A stretch of 64,000 bases of DNA from Burkholderia sp. GAS332 (GTDB lineage: Bacteria > Pseudomonadota > Gammaproteobacteria > Burkholderiales > Burkholderiaceae), in contig FSRV01000001.1 of the NCBI GenBank assembly GCA_900142905.1, forward strand, positions 186,001 to 250,000, read 5' to 3'. Below, in pieces: positions 34,335-44,084 of the stretch (position 1 is its first letter; every line of letters begins with the position of its first letter). The notes beneath the pieces were generated by a model that was not told the DNA's origin, ran no database searches, and worked only from the letters and a program-made list of their open reading frames with translations. The translations under genes and the position numbers were made by a program.

Positions 34335-36212
34335 ATGCTGAGCAGGTGGTCGATTCGCACATCGCTGACGATGGTGGGGATCATTCTGGTTGCGCTGACC
34401 GTTGTGGTCGGCGCGCTTGGTCTAACCGCGCTGAACGGCGCGAGCCAGTCGCTCGACCGTATCGCGCGCGGCGATCTGGTCGCCATTCACGCGCTCGACG
34501 ATGCTTCGGCGTACCTGTTGCGTTCGCGTCTCGCGGTAGACCGCTTCAACACGCTGTCGGCTGCGGGCAACGCGGACGAAGCGAAGAAAGCGATCGATCG
34601 CGCGCAGGAACTGCTGACCAAAGGCAATCAGAGCTGGCAGATCTATCTCGATGCGCCGAAGAACGGCATCGATCAGGCGCTGCTCGACGACGTGGTCGCC
34701 AAGCGCGCGACGGTGATGCATGAAGGCGTCGATCCAGAGTTCGCGGCCCTGAACGCGAACGACATGGGCGCCTATCATGCGATCGCCGATACGAAGATCA
34801 GCCCGATGTTCATTGCCTACGACGGCGCGGCATCGGCGGTCATCAAGGCATTGCAGCAAAGCGCAGTGGATCAGCAGGCTGGCGCCCAATCGAACATCTC
34901 GCTGATGACTACCTTGATCATCGGCGTCACCCTACTCGCGCTGCTGATGGTGGTGGGCATCCGCTTCGCACTGCGCGGCCTGATCGTGCAGCCGCTGAGC
35001 GACGCGACGGCATGCTTCGAGCGGATCGCCTCCGGCGATCTGTCCGAGCAGATCGAGGTGTTCAGCCGTAATGAAATCGGCCGCCTCTTCGCCGGCATCA
35101 AGCGGATGCAGGACAGCATGGCGACGATGGTCAGGGCGGTTCACAGCAGCACCGAATCGATCGACACCGGCGCGCGCGAAATCGCCATGGGCAACACCGA
35201 TCTTTCGCAACGCACCGAACAGCAGGCCGCTTCGCTGCAGGAAACCGCGTCGAGCATGGAGCAACTGACGGGCACCGTGAAGCAGAACGCCGAGAACGCG
35301 CGCCAGGCGAGCCAGTTGGCCGTCAGCGCGTCGGATATCGCGACGCGCGGCGGCGACGTGGTGAACCAGGTCGTCACGACGATGCAGGACATCGCGACCA
35401 GCTCGAACAAGGTCGTCGACATCATCGGCGTGATCGAAGGCATTGCGTTCCAGACCAATATTCTTGCGCTGAACGCGGCGGTCGAAGCCGCGCGGGCCGG
35501 CGAACAGGGGCGCGGTTTCGCGGTGGTCGCAGGCGAAGTGCGCAGCCTCGCGCAGCGCAGCGCCAGCGCCGCGAAGGAAATCAAGGAACTGATCGGCGAC
35601 TCGGTCGACAAGGTGCAAAGCGGCTCGGTGCTGGTCGGCCGGGCAGGCACCACGATGGACGAGATCGTGCAGGCGGTGCGCCGCGTGACCGACATCATGG
35701 GCGAAATCAGCGCGGCCTCCGAAGAGCAGTCGGGCGGGATCGAACAGGTGAGCCGTGCGGTTGTGCAGATGGACGAGGTGACGCAGCAGAACGCCGCGCT
35801 GGTCGAGCAGGCTGCGGCTGCGGCGGCGTCGCTCGAAGAGCAGACGCGCCAATTGCAAGCGGTGGTGAACGGCTGGAAGGTAGCCGGGGGCCAGACGCGC
35901 AGCACCGTGGCTGCGGCCCGTCCGCAAGCTGGGGCACGCCCGAACGGCAGCGAGCGTGACGGCAAGCGTGACAGCAAGGGCGGCAGCCAGCACGTGCAGC
36001 ACGTCAAGGCGGCGCCGCAAGCGGCAACAAACGCGGCAGCCAACACGGTAAGCCATGCAGCACCGGCTTCGGCCACCCATGGCGCCGACCCCGCACGTAT
36101 CGAACCGGCTCTCAAACCGAAGACGGTCCGCGCCGCATCCGAATCCGCAGCACGTCCGGCCGCAGCAAGCGCGCCGACGTCTGGATCGGACGCGGACTGG
36201 GAAACGTTCTAG
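34335..36212 (+). CDS. Methyl-accepting chemotaxis protein with C-terminal WETF tether
   Basis: A 625-residue transmembrane receptor. The first span is [22 protein letters not shown], the periplasmic four-helix ligand domain is about residues 35-190, and the second span is about 191-212. HAMP follows ([27 protein letters not shown]), then a long methyl-accepting signalling domain with the hairpin tip [34 protein letters not shown]. An Ala/Arg-rich linker ends in D-W-E-T-F, the pentapeptide that tethers CheR and CheB in E. coli Tar/Tsr (NWETF). It is placed inside the che operon before cheR. The ligand is unknown. Confidence 0.94.
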   Translation: MLSRWSIRTSLTMVGIILVALTVVVGALGLTALNGASQSLDRIARGDLVAIHALDDASAYLLRSRLAVDRFNTLSAAGNADEAKKAIDRAQELLTKGNQSWQIYLDAPKNGIDQALLDDVVAKRATVMHEGVDPEFAALNANDMGAYHAIADTKISPMFIAYDGAASAVIKALQQSAVDQQAGAQSNISLMTTLIIGVTLLALLMVVGIRFALRGLIVQPLSDATACFERIASGDLSEQIEVFSRNEIGRLFAGIKRMQDSMATMVRAVHSSTESIDTGAREIAMGNTDLSQRTEQQAASLQETASSMEQLTGTVKQNAENARQASQLAVSASDIATRGGDVVNQVVTTMQDIATSSNKVVDIIGVIEGIAFQTNILALNAAVEAARAGEQGRGFAVVAGEVRSLAQRSASAAKEIKELIGDSVDKVQSGSVLVGRAGTTMDEIVQAVRRVTDIMGEISAASEEQSGGIEQVSRAVVQMDEVTQQNAALVEQAAAAAASLEEQTRQLQAVVNGWKVAGGQTRSTVAAARPQAGARPNGSERDGKRDSKGGSQHVQHVKAAPQAATNAAANTVSHAAPASATHGADPARIEPALKPKTVRAASESAARPAAASAPTSGSDADWETF

Positions 36213-36419
36213 GAAGTGGCACAAAGACATGCGGTCATTCGGCATCTCGCTCCATGAGGAGCGAATCATCGAAGCACGCTTACAAGGCGTGTCGCGGGCC
36301 GACTGCGTGTTGGCAGAACTCGCGGGCGGGCGCGACCCCGCGAACACAATCCCTTTCACCAGAAGCAATCCTTCCGGTGAAAAGCGGGATGGCTCGTATT
36401 GCAGGCAGGAACTCTCATA

Positions 36420-37424
36420 ATGGCAACGCGCGCACAGCACACTCCGCAGCCGGCACGTCCGCAAGCGGCACCTCCGCAATCGGCACGTTCCGAGCGGGCG
36501 GAACCGGCTAGATCCGGCGAGCAAGGACGGGATTTCGAATTCACGTCGGCGGATTTCGCTCGCATTCGCGATCTGATTCATCGCAGTGCGGGCATTTCGC
36601 TGTCAGATCACAAGCGCGACATGGCGTACAGCCGTCTGGCGCGCCGGCTGCGCGCCCGTGGTCTCGAGACCTTCAAACAGTACCTCGATCTGCTCGAAGC
36701 GGAAAACGATCCGGCCGAGTGGGAAGCCTTTACCAATGCGCTGACCACCAACCTGACCGCGTTCTTCCGCGAAGCCCACCACTTTCCGATCCTCGCCGAA
36801 TTCGTGCCGCGCCGCGCGCAGCCGGTTTCGGTGTGGTGCTCGGCAGCTTCGACCGGTGAGGAACCGTATTCGATCGCGATGACGCTGATCGAAGCGCTCG
36901 GCGACAGCGGCGCGCGTCAGGCCAGCGTGCTCGCCACCGACATCGATACCCAAGTGCTGGCGAAAGCCGAAGCCGGCATGTATCAGTTCGACCAGGTGAA
37001 GCATCTGTCGCCCGAGCGGCTCAAGCGCTTCTTCCTGAAAGGCACCGGTGCGCACGCCGGCATGGTCAAGGTGCGTCCGGAAGTGCGCGCGATGGTGCGC
37101 TTCGAACAACTGAATCTGACCGACCGCGATTACGCGCTGCGCTCACAGTTCGACGCGATCTTCTGCCGTAACGTGATGATCTATTTCGACAAGCCGACGC
37201 AGGCGCAGGTGCTCGCCCGCTTCGAGCCGCTGATGAAATCGGGTGGTTTGCTGTTTGCCGGCCACTCGGAAAATTTCACCTATGTGACGCAGGCGTTCAA
37301 GCTGCGCGGCCAGACCGTCTATGAGCTGACGCGCGATGCGGGTGCCGCCGCACGCACGCCGGCACGGTCGTCGAACCCTGCGAGCCATGCCGGCAACGCA
37401 ACGACCAACGGGGTGACCGCATGA
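36420..37424 (+). CDS. cheR: Chemotaxis receptor methyltransferase CheR
   Basis: A 334-residue CheR that methylates glutamates on the receptor. The N-terminal helical domain reads [32 protein letters not shown]. The SAM-binding part is [21 protein letters not shown], with a conserved [12 protein letters not shown] segment later. The first 35 residues are Ala/Pro/Gln-rich and not conserved. AGGA nine bases upstream supports ATG 36420. Its stop overlaps the cheD start by four bases (ATGA). The C-terminal region includes the beta-subdomain that could bind the WETF tether of the preceding receptor. Confidence 0.95.
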   Translation: MATRAQHTPQPARPQAAPPQSARSERAEPARSGEQGRDFEFTSADFARIRDLIHRSAGISLSDHKRDMAYSRLARRLRARGLETFKQYLDLLEAENDPAEWEAFTNALTTNLTAFFREAHHFPILAEFVPRRAQPVSVWCSAASTGEEPYSIAMTLIEALGDSGARQASVLATDIDTQVLAKAEAGMYQFDQVKHLSPERLKRFFLKGTGAHAGMVKVRPEVRAMVRFEQLNLTDRDYALRSQFDAIFCRNVMIYFDKPTQAQVLARFEPLMKSGGLLFAGHSENFTYVTQAFKLRGQTVYELTRDAGAAARTPARSSNPASHAGNATTNGVTA

Positions 37425-38191
37425 GCAGCAGCCTGCCGATCGCCACCAATCTGTACTTCGACAACCACTTCCAGCGCCCCGGCGTGAAGCTGTTGCCGAA
37501 CGAGTTTTACACGACCCGCGAAGACATGGTGCTCGTCACCGTGCTCGGTTCGTGTGTCGCGGCCTGCATTCAGGACCGCACTGCCGGCATCGGCGGCATG
37601 AATCACTTCATGTTGCCCGACGACGGCGCGGACGCCGGCCAGCCCGCGTCGGATTCGATGCGCTACGGCGCGTATGCGATGGAAGTGCTGATCAATGAAC
37701 TGATCAAGGCCGGCGGCCGGCGCGAACGTTTCGAAGCCAAGGTGTTCGGCGGCGGCGCGGTGCTGGCCGGCATGACGACGATGAACATCGGCGATCGCAA
37801 TTCGGAGTTCGTGCGCCGTTATCTGGCGCTCGAAAAGATCCGCATTGTCGCTGAGGATCTGCAGGGAAATCATCCGCGCAAGGTCGCTTTCATGCCGCAC
37901 ACCGGCCAGGTGATGGTGAAGAAGTTGCGCCTGCAGCAGGAAGCCGGCGTGGCCGAGCGCGAACAGGCGCTCATGCGGCAAAGCGCCGAAGCGCGCGCCG
38001 AGCGGCTCGCGGCGGCGCGCAAACGGGTCGAGTTGTTCTCGACACCGGCTGCCACGCGGCCCAAGGTCGAACTGTTTGGTGCGGCAGGCGGCAGCGCGGG
38101 TGCAGGCGCAGCGAAGCCGCGCATCGAACTGTTCGGCGCAAGCCCGCGCCCGATTAATTCAAACAACGCCAGAACTACAGAGGAGGCGTGA
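37421..38191 (+). CDS. cheD: Chemoreceptor glutamine deamidase CheD
   Basis: A 256-residue CheD. The catalytic Cys is in [10 protein letters not shown], the His in GGMNHFMLP, and the Thr/Asn region in [22 protein letters not shown] and NIGDRNSEF complete the core, which ends about residue 180. It deamidates receptor glutamines to glutamates and can bind CheC or CheY-P in other bacteria. An unusual C-terminal extension carries three [RK]-[VI]-E-L-F units at residues 202, 215 and 234. It overlaps cheR by four bases and touches the cheB start. Confidence 0.93.
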   Translation: MSSSLPIATNLYFDNHFQRPGVKLLPNEFYTTREDMVLVTVLGSCVAACIQDRTAGIGGMNHFMLPDDGADAGQPASDSMRYGAYAMEVLINELIKAGGRRERFEAKVFGGGAVLAGMTTMNIGDRNSEFVRRYLALEKIRIVAEDLQGNHPRKVAFMPHTGQVMVKKLRLQQEAGVAEREQALMRQSAEARAERLAAARKRVELFSTPAATRPKVELFGAAGGSAGAGAAKPRIELFGASPRPINSNNARTTEEA

Positions 38192-38196
38192 GCGCT

Positions 38197-39285
38197 GTGC
38201 AAAAGATCAAAGTACTGTGCGTCGACGATTCGGCGCTGATCCGCAGCCTGATGACGGAAATCATCAACGGCCAACCGGACATGACCGTCGTGGCGACCGC
38301 ACCCGACCCGCTGGTCGCGCGCGATCTCATCAAGCAGCACAATCCGGACGTGCTGACGCTCGACGTCGAAATGCCGCGCATGGACGGCCTCGACTTCCTC
38401 GAGAAGCTGATGCGCCTGCGGCCGATGCCGGTTGTGATGGTGTCGTCGCTGACCGAGCGTGGCAATGAAATCACCCTGCGCGCGCTGGAACTGGGCGCGG
38501 TCGACTTCGTCACCAAGCCGAAGGTCGGGATTCGCGACGGCATGCTCGACTACTCGGAAAAGCTCGCCGACAAGATTCGCGCCGCGGCCCGCGCAAGGGT
38601 GCGCCAGGCCGCGCCGGTGCAGCACGCGGCCACTCATGCCGCGCATGCGCCGGCCGCCGCGGCACCGAACTTCAACAATCCGCTGCTCAGTACCGAGAAG
38701 CTGATCATTGTCGGCGCGTCGACGGGCGGCACCGAAGCGATCCGCGAAGTGCTGGTGCCGCTGCCGCCGGATGCACCTGCCGTGCTGATCGCGCAGCATA
38801 TGCCGCCGGGTTTTACAAAATCTTTTGCGCAACGCCTTAATGGTTTGTGCAGGATTACCGTTAAAGAGGCAGAGCACGGCGAACGCGTGTTGCCGGGACA
38901 TGCGTATATCGCGCCTGGCCACGCTCACCTGTTGCTGGCTCGCAGCGGCGCGAACTATATTGCGCATCTGTCGGACGAACCGCCGGTCAACCGCCACCGT
39001 CCGTCGGTGGACGTGCTGTTCCGTTCGGCCGCGCAACACGCGGGCAAGAACGCGGTCGGCGTGATCCTGACCGGGATGGGGCGCGACGGCGCCGCCGGGC
39101 TGCTGGAGATGAAAAAAGCGGGGGCGTACACCCTCGCGCAGGACGAAGCGAGCTGTATCGTGTTCGGCATGCCGCGCGAAGCCATTGCGCTTGGCGCCGC
39201 GGACGAAATTGCCTCGCTGCCGGAAATGAGCCGTCGGGTGATGGCGCGTCTGTCGTCGATGGGTGAACGCGTACAGCGGGTATGA
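38197..39285 (+). CDS. cheB: Chemotaxis methylesterase/deamidase CheB
   Basis: A 362-residue CheB with an N-terminal receiver (D10-D11 and phosphorylation site D56 in [12 protein letters not shown]) and a C-terminal esterase. The catalytic Ser is in [11 protein letters not shown], the His in AQHMPPGFT, and the Asp in [10 protein letters not shown]. An Ala/His-rich linker (about residues 140-165) joins the domains. GTG 38197 is chosen over GTG 38188 because AGGAGG at 38181-38186 has normal spacing only to 38197, which also puts the aspartate at the usual residue 56. Phosphorylated by CheA, it removes receptor methyl groups, opposing CheR. Confidence 0.95.
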   Translation: MQKIKVLCVDDSALIRSLMTEIINGQPDMTVVATAPDPLVARDLIKQHNPDVLTLDVEMPRMDGLDFLEKLMRLRPMPVVMVSSLTERGNEITLRALELGAVDFVTKPKVGIRDGMLDYSEKLADKIRAAARARVRQAAPVQHAATHAAHAPAAAAPNFNNPLLSTEKLIIVGASTGGTEAIREVLVPLPPDAPAVLIAQHMPPGFTKSFAQRLNGLCRITVKEAEHGERVLPGHAYIAPGHAHLLLARSGANYIAHLSDEPPVNRHRPSVDVLFRSAAQHAGKNAVGVILTGMGRDGAAGLLEMKKAGAYTLAQDEASCIVFGMPREAIALGAADEIASLPEMSRRVMARLSSMGERVQRV

Positions 39286-39349
39286 TGCGCGCCTGATGGA
39301 ATGAACTGGCGGTCATGCGCCGCATCATGGATCAAGCAAAGGGAATGAA

Positions 39350-39745
39350 ATGGATAAGGGAATGAAGATTCTGGTAGTGGACGACTTTCCGACGATGCGC
39401 CGGATCGTTCGCAACCTGCTCAAAGAGCTAGGCTACTCCAACGTCGACGAGGCGGAAGACGGTCAGGCCGGCCTCGCGCGTTTGCGCGGCGGCACGTATG
39501 ACTTCGTGATCTCCGACTGGAACATGCCGAACCTCGACGGTCTGGCCATGCTCAAGGAAATCCGCGCCGACGCCCACCTGACGCATCTGCCGGTGCTGAT
39601 GGTGACGGCCGAGTCGAAGAAGGAAAACATCATCGCGGCGGCCCAGGCCGGCGCGAGCGGTTATGTCGTCAAGCCGTTCACGGCCGCGACGCTCGACGAG
39701 AAGCTCAACAAGATTCTCGAGAAGATGGCGAAAGCCGGGAGCTGA
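39350..39745 (+). CDS. cheY: Chemotaxis response regulator CheY
   Basis: A 131-residue single-domain receiver very close to enterobacterial Che[26 protein letters not shown], phosphorylation site D56 in [14 protein letters not shown], then [10 protein letters not shown] and GYVVKPFT with the conserved Thr and Lys. The W-N-M-P-N after the aspartate and the [12 protein letters not shown] helix mark it as the motor-binding CheY. The cheZ start lies one base past its stop, implying coupled translation. Confidence 0.96.
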   Translation: MDKGMKILVVDDFPTMRRIVRNLLKELGYSNVDEAEDGQAGLARLRGGTYDFVISDWNMPNLDGLAMLKEIRADAHLTHLPVLMVTAESKKENIIAAAQAGASGYVVKPFTAATLDEKLNKILEKMAKAGS

Positions 39746-39746
39746 T

Positions 39747-40457
39747 GTGACTCTGCCGACCAACGCGCAAGGCGCCGAAGCGGTGAGCGAGAGCGGCGAC
39801 CTCGCGTCTGACCGCATCCTCGCCCGTATCGGACAACTGACGCGCACGCTGCGTGACTCGATGCGTGAGCTTGGGATCGACAAGCATGTCGAGCGTGCGG
39901 CGGAAGCCGTGCCCGATGCTCGCGACCGTCTGAAGTACATCGCGAACATGACCGAGCAGGCCGCCGAGCGCGTGCTGTCATCGATCGACGTCGCCAAGCC
40001 GATCCAGGAACAACTGCAGAAAGATGCCGGCGAGCTCGATGCGCGCTGGGAGCAGTGGTACGCGGCGCCGATCGAGCGCGAAGAAGTGCGCGCGTTGATG
40101 AACGACACGCGGACCTTTCTGCGCGGCGTGCCCGAAGCGACGGGCGCGACCAATGCGCAGCTGATGGAGATCATGCTGGCGCAGGACTTCCAGGATCTGA
40201 CCGGCCAGGTCATCAAGAAGATCACGGACGTCGTGTACCTGATCGAGCAGCAGCTGCTCGGCGTGCTGGTCGAGAACATCGCGCTCGAGCGGCGCGAGCA
40301 GTTCGCGGCGAATGCGGCGGCACTGGCGGCTGAGCCGTCGTCCACCGGCAGCCCCGAACATCTGCTGAACGGTCCGCAGATCAATCCGGAAGGCAAGACG
40401 GACGTGGTGCAGGACCAGTCGCAGGTCGACGATCTGCTGGCGAGCCTCGGTTTCTGA
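39747..40457 (+). CDS. cheZ: CheY-P phosphatase CheZ
   Basis: A 236-residue CheZ, mostly a long helical hairpin. The catalytic Gln lies in LMEIMLAQDFQDLTGQVIKK, the family signature, and the last residues QSQVDDLLASLGF are the CheY-binding amphipathic helix. GTG 39747 starts right after the cheY stop, with GGGAG upstream. CheZ dephosphorylates CheY-P to reset the motor signal. It is the last gene of the che operon. Confidence 0.95.
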   Translation: MTLPTNAQGAEAVSESGDLASDRILARIGQLTRTLRDSMRELGIDKHVERAAEAVPDARDRLKYIANMTEQAAERVLSSIDVAKPIQEQLQKDAGELDARWEQWYAAPIEREEVRALMNDTRTFLRGVPEATGATNAQLMEIMLAQDFQDLTGQVIKKITDVVYLIEQQLLGVLVENIALERREQFAANAAALAAEPSSTGSPEHLLNGPQINPEGKTDVVQDQSQVDDLLASLGF

Positions 40458-40759
40458 CCGGTGGGCCGCCCGAGAAGGGCGCGAGCCGGAACGCCGGGCC
40501 GCCGGATCGCCGGACCGCCGGATCGGTATGGGCGGCAAGCCACGCTCCCGCGTGCGCTTGCTGTCTGCCGACACAAACCACAGGCATACTACGCACTCAA
40601 GCAGCGGCACGGCGTTCCGGTGAGAAACACTCACCGGTCGGTGGCACGGTGAGGCATCCCTTCTGAGTGCGACCGCAGCGGTGCCGTATGATCTGCATAC
40701 ATGCGGCCGGTTCGCGCGAAGTGCGAACCGAGCAGCAGCAGCTCGGGAGGAGCCTTGTC
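40458..40759. other. 302-base gap between cheZ and the DUF2844 gene
   Basis: No gene is visible. It contains four tandem 8-base units (40493-40524) and a stem-loop CCGGTGAG/CTCACCGG at 40617-40637 that may act as a terminator or leader structure; neither has a clear T-run. No strong promoter was recognised for the DUF2844 gene. Confidence 0.4.
40493..40524. repeat. Four tandem 8-base repeats GCCGG(G/A)(C/T)C
   Basis: Units at 40493, 40501, 40509 and 40517 read GCCGGGCC, GCCGGATC, GCCGGACC and GCCGGATC, in the gap after cheZ. Confidence 0.8.
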
Positions 40760-41314
40760 ATGTGGAGTCGTGTACGTCGCGCCGGGTTCGTTATGGCGCT
40801 AGCATTACCCTGTTCGCTGTCAGCCGTGCAGTCCGCCTATGCGGCACTGGGCGGCACGCCAATCACGCCCCCTGCGGATGCGTCGGTTTCTTCCCGCATC
40901 GTGCAGCCCGGCGCCAGTTCGGCAACGGCGGCGCAAAGCGTGATGCATTCCGCATCCAGCGCGGCCTCTTCCACCTCGGCCGCCTCAGCTCCCGCGTCCT
41001 ACACCGTGCGTGAAACGACGTTCGGCAACGGCACGGTGGTGCGCGAATATCTCGCCACGGACGGTTCGGTCTTCGGCATCGCGTGGCGCGGTCCGCAAAT
41101 GCCGGACCTCAACGATCTGCTCGGCAGCTATTTCCCGCAGTACGTCGCCGGCGTGAAAGCCGTGCGCGCGGCGCGCGGAGGCGGGCGCGGCCCGGTTGCG
41201 GTCGACCAGAACAGCCTCGTGGTCCGTTCCGGCGGCCACATGGGCGCGTTCAGCGGTCAGGCCTGGTTGCCGCCGGCGTTGCCCGCCGGCGTCAGCGGTT
41301 CCGACATCCAGTAA
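40760..41314 (+). CDS. Exported DUF2844 domain protein
   Basis: A 184-residue exported protein with a signal peptide ending about AYA-AL (LGGTP follows). A Ser/Ala-rich linker precedes a small conserved core: YTVRETTFGNGTVVREYLATDGSVFGIAWRGP and PDLNDLLGSYFPQYV. This matches the DUF2844 family of Burkholderiaceae, of unknown function. GGAGGAG upstream supports ATG 40760. The gene pairs with a DUF3443 gene 16 bases downstream, a recurring neighbourhood; the two products may act together outside the inner membrane. Confidence 0.85.
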   Translation: MWSRVRRAGFVMALALPCSLSAVQSAYAALGGTPITPPADASVSSRIVQPGASSATAAQSVMHSASSAASSTSAASAPASYTVRETTFGNGTVVREYLATDGSVFGIAWRGPQMPDLNDLLGSYFPQYVAGVKAVRAARGGGRGPVAVDQNSLVVRSGGHMGAFSGQAWLPPALPAGVSGSDIQ

Positions 41315-41329
41315 GGGCGGGGACGAACG

Positions 41330-42640
41330 ATGCGAACCATGCAAAGTGCTGTGAAGCTCAGGGGCTGGATGCAGGCCGTCGTGGCCGTGGCGTTGGTGTC
41401 GCTGGTGGCTGCATGCGGCGGTGGCGGCGGCAGCTCCAGTTCCAGTAACAATAACAATTCGTCGACCACGCTGAACGGCGGCTCGCTGCCGGCCAGTCCG
41501 ACCCAGCAGCCGATCGCCGCGACCGCGGCGAATACCGTGGCGATCACGGTCGGGCAGGGGGTGAACGGCGTCATCAATATTCCGACGGTTAGCGTGACCA
41601 TTTGCCCGCCGGGTACGACATCGAATTGTCAGACCATCAACAACATCCAGGTCGATACGGGTTCGTTCGGGCTGCGTGTGGTTAGCTCGGTGTTGAATAG
41701 TTCGTTGCTGCAAGCGTTGCCGATCAGCCCGATCGGCACGAACAGCACGCAACTCGCGGAATGCGCGACCTTCGCCGACGGCTATACGTGGGGCACGGTG
41801 CGTACCGCGACTGTGCAGATCGGCGGCGAGACGACGAGCGGGGCCGTCCCGATGCAGATCATCGGCGACATGGCCGCGGGCACGGTGCCGGCGAAGGGCT
41901 GCGGCAGCGGTTCGGCGGAAAATACCGTCAGCGATCTCGGCGCCAACGGTATTCTCGGCATCGGTACGGCACCCACTGATTGCGGCGCAACCTGCGCCAA
42001 CGCGTCAACCGCCGCGACCTACAGCAATTATTTCGCCTGTCCGGGCGGCACCTCCTGCGCCCGTACCGCGGTGCCGCTCAACCAGCAGGTGGCCAATCCC
42101 GTGGCTAACTTTCCGGTCGACAACAATGGCGTGATCGTGCAGTTGCCGCCGGTGTCGAATACCGGACAGTCTTCGGCCACCGGCACGCTGGTGTTCGGCA
42201 TCGGCACGCAGTCGAACAATGCGCTGGCGGCCTCGCAGACCTTCGCCACCGACGGCTACGGCGACATGAACAACAGCGTGTACAACGGCACGACGGTGCA
42301 GGCGTTCTTCGATTCGGGTTCGAATGCCTACTTCTTCGCCGATAGCTCGCTCGCGCTGTGCGGCAGTAATTACCCCGGGTTCTATTGCCCGTCATCCGCG
42401 CAAACCCGGTCGATCACGCTGGCTGGCCAGAACAGCACGACAGCGAGCGTCAGCATCGGCATCCTCAGTGCGGCGACGCTGTTCGGCAGCACCAGCAACT
42501 ATGCGTTCAACGATCTGGCTGGGCAAATCGGCGGCAACAGCAGCTTCGATCTCGGCTTGCCGTTCTTCTATGGCCGTCACGTGTACTACGGCTTCGATCG
42601 GACGTCGACCACCGGTCAGGCGCCTTACGTCGGCTTCTGA
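41330..42640 (+). CDS. DUF3443 lipoprotein with pepsin-like aspartic protease pattern
   Basis: A 436-residue predicted lipoprotein: the signal peptide ends in a lipobox (V-A-A-C, then a Gly/Ser/Asn-rich linker). The family is DUF3443. The order of motifs follows the bilobal pepsin fold: VDTGSFGLRV (first Asp), GANGILGIG (as in the F-D-G-I-L-G-L segment), GTLVFGIGT, QAFFDSGSNAYFF (second Asp) and SFDLGLPFFYGRHVYYGFDR (compare I-L-G-D-x-F-x-R-x-Y-Y-x-V-F-D-R). Cysteines in the middle could form disulphides. If active it is a surface or periplasmic aspartic protease; activity is inferred, not shown. Confidence 0.8.
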   Translation: MRTMQSAVKLRGWMQAVVAVALVSLVAACGGGGGSSSSSNNNNSSTTLNGGSLPASPTQQPIAATAANTVAITVGQGVNGVINIPTVSVTICPPGTTSNCQTINNIQVDTGSFGLRVVSSVLNSSLLQALPISPIGTNSTQLAECATFADGYTWGTVRTATVQIGGETTSGAVPMQIIGDMAAGTVPAKGCGSGSAENTVSDLGANGILGIGTAPTDCGATCANASTAATYSNYFACPGGTSCARTAVPLNQQVANPVANFPVDNNGVIVQLPPVSNTGQSSATGTLVFGIGTQSNNALAASQTFATDGYGDMNNSVYNGTTVQAFFDSGSNAYFFADSSLALCGSNYPGFYCPSSAQTRSITLAGQNSTTASVSIGILSAATLFGSTSNYAFNDLAGQIGGNSSFDLGLPFFYGRHVYYGFDRTSTTGQAPYVGF

Positions 42641-42669
42641 GCCGGACGACGAAGGCGTAAGAGCCGGTT

Positions 42670-42699
42670 GGACATCCGCGCGAAATCGCGCGGGTGTCC
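42670..42699 (+). terminator. Strong stem-loop after the DUF3443 gene
   Basis: A 14-bp stem (GGACATCCGCGCGA with TCGCGCGGGTGTCC, one G-T pair) and a 2-base loop lie 30 bases past the stop. No T-run follows, so it may need Rho or act as an RNA stabiliser. Confidence 0.5.
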
Positions 42700-42872
42700 G
42701 TTGATCGTAGCCGGCCCGACCAGCAAGCCCCACCGGGCGGCTAACCCGCCGCCCCATCCCTCGAAATACCCCCCTTTCTCCGCCCTTATCCGCCGATCAG
42801 CGCTTGCGTCGAGCGGGAATAATCGCTCTCACTGGAAAGAGGCGTCGTGCCTCGGCCGACTGGAGAGTCTTT

Positions 42873-44084
42873 GTGGCAGAGGATAGCGACCTCGAAAAAA
42901 CCGAATCAGCCACCCCCCGGCGCCTGCAAAAGGCGCGCGAGGAAGGGCAGATCGTGCGTTCGCGGGAGCTGTCGACGTTTGCGCTGCTGGCAGCGGGATT
43001 CTTCGGCGTATGGGGCATGTCCGGCAGCATCGGCGAGCATCTGCAGGGGATGCTGCGCGCGGCCTTCACGTTCGACCACGCCAGCGTGTTCGAAACCCGC
43101 CGCATGATGATTGGCGCGGGCGCCGCGAGCCTCGAAGGCCTGTATGCGCTGCTGCCGGTTCTGGCCTTCACCGGCGCCGCCGCGCTGCTTGCGCCGATGG
43201 CGCTGGGCGGCTGGCAGCTGTCTTCCAAGGGCCTCGAGCCCAAGTTCAACCGGCTCAATCCGATCGAAGGGCTTGGCAAGATATTCTCGATCAACGGACC
43301 GGTTCAGCTCGGCCTGTCGCTCGCGAAGACGCTCGTGGTGGGCTGCATCGGCGGCTCGGCGCTCTGGAATCGCCGCGAGGAGATTCTCGCGCTGGCCACC
43401 CAGCCGTTGCAACTGGCGCTCGCCAACACCGCGCATCTGATCGCGGTGTGCTGCGGCATGACGGTGGCGGGCATGTTCGTCGTGGCCGCGCTCGATGTGC
43501 CGTATCAACTCTGGCAGTTCCACAAGAAACTGCGCATGACGAAGGAAGAAGTGAAGCGCGAACACCGCGAAAGCGAAGGCGATCCGCACGTCAAAGGCCG
43601 GATTCGCCAGCAACAGCGCGCCATTGCCCGGCGCCGCATGATGACCGAAGTGCCGAAGGCCGATGTGGTGGTGACCAACCCAACGCACTTCGCGGTCGCG
43701 CTGCAGTACGCCGACGGCGAGATGCGCGCGCCGAAGGTGGTCGCCAAGGGCGTGAACCTGGTGGCCGCGCGGATTCGCGAAATCGCCGCCGAAAACAACG
43801 TGCCGCTGCTGGAAGCGCCGCCGCTTGCGCGTGCGCTGTATCACAACGTCGAACTGAACCGTGAAATTCCCGGCCCGCTCTATGGCGCGGTCGCCGAGGT
43901 GCTCGCATGGGTGTATCAGTTGCGGCGTTTCAACACCGAAGGCGGCGTCGCGCCGGTCGCACCGACCGACTTCGACGTGCCCGCGGAGCTCGACAAGGGC
44001 GGCGTATCGGACGATGAAGCCGAGCAGGAAGCCGCCGACACGCTTAACCCCGCTAACGACGACACTTCAGGAGCCTCCGCATGA
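42873..44084 (+). CDS. flhB: Flagellar export apparatus protein FlhB
   Basis: A 403-residue export-gate protein and substrate-specificity switch. It begins AEDSDLEKTESATPRRLQKAREEG, has four membrane spans (about residues 30-210), and the cytoplasmic autocleavage site N-P-T-H in VVVTNPTHFAVALQY. GTG 42873 is chosen because GGAG lies seven bases upstream and the family N-terminus starts there. FlhB switches export from rod-hook to filament substrates. Its stop overlaps the flhA start by four bases. Confidence 0.96.
   Translation: MAEDSDLEKTESATPRRLQKAREEGQIVRSRELSTFALLAAGFFGVWGMSGSIGEHLQGMLRAAFTFDHASVFETRRMMIGAGAASLEGLYALLPVLAFTGAAALLAPMALGGWQLSSKGLEPKFNRLNPIEGLGKIFSINGPVQLGLSLAKTLVVGCIGGSALWNRREEILALATQPLQLALANTAHLIAVCCGMTVAGMFVVAALDVPYQLWQFHKKLRMTKEEVKREHRESEGDPHVKGRIRQQQRAIARRRMMTEVPKADVVVTNPTHFAVALQYADGEMRAPKVVAKGVNLVAARIREIAAENNVPLLEAPPLARALYHNVELNREIPGPLYGAVAEVLAWVYQLRRFNTEGGVAPVAPTDFDVPAELDKGGVSDDEAEQEAADTLNPANDDTSGASA

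Noticed and set aside
42804..42872. Extended N-terminus of FlhB
   Set aside because: The added residues (Arg-rich) are not typical of FlhB; GTG 42873 has a good ribosome-binding site and starts at the family N-terminus.
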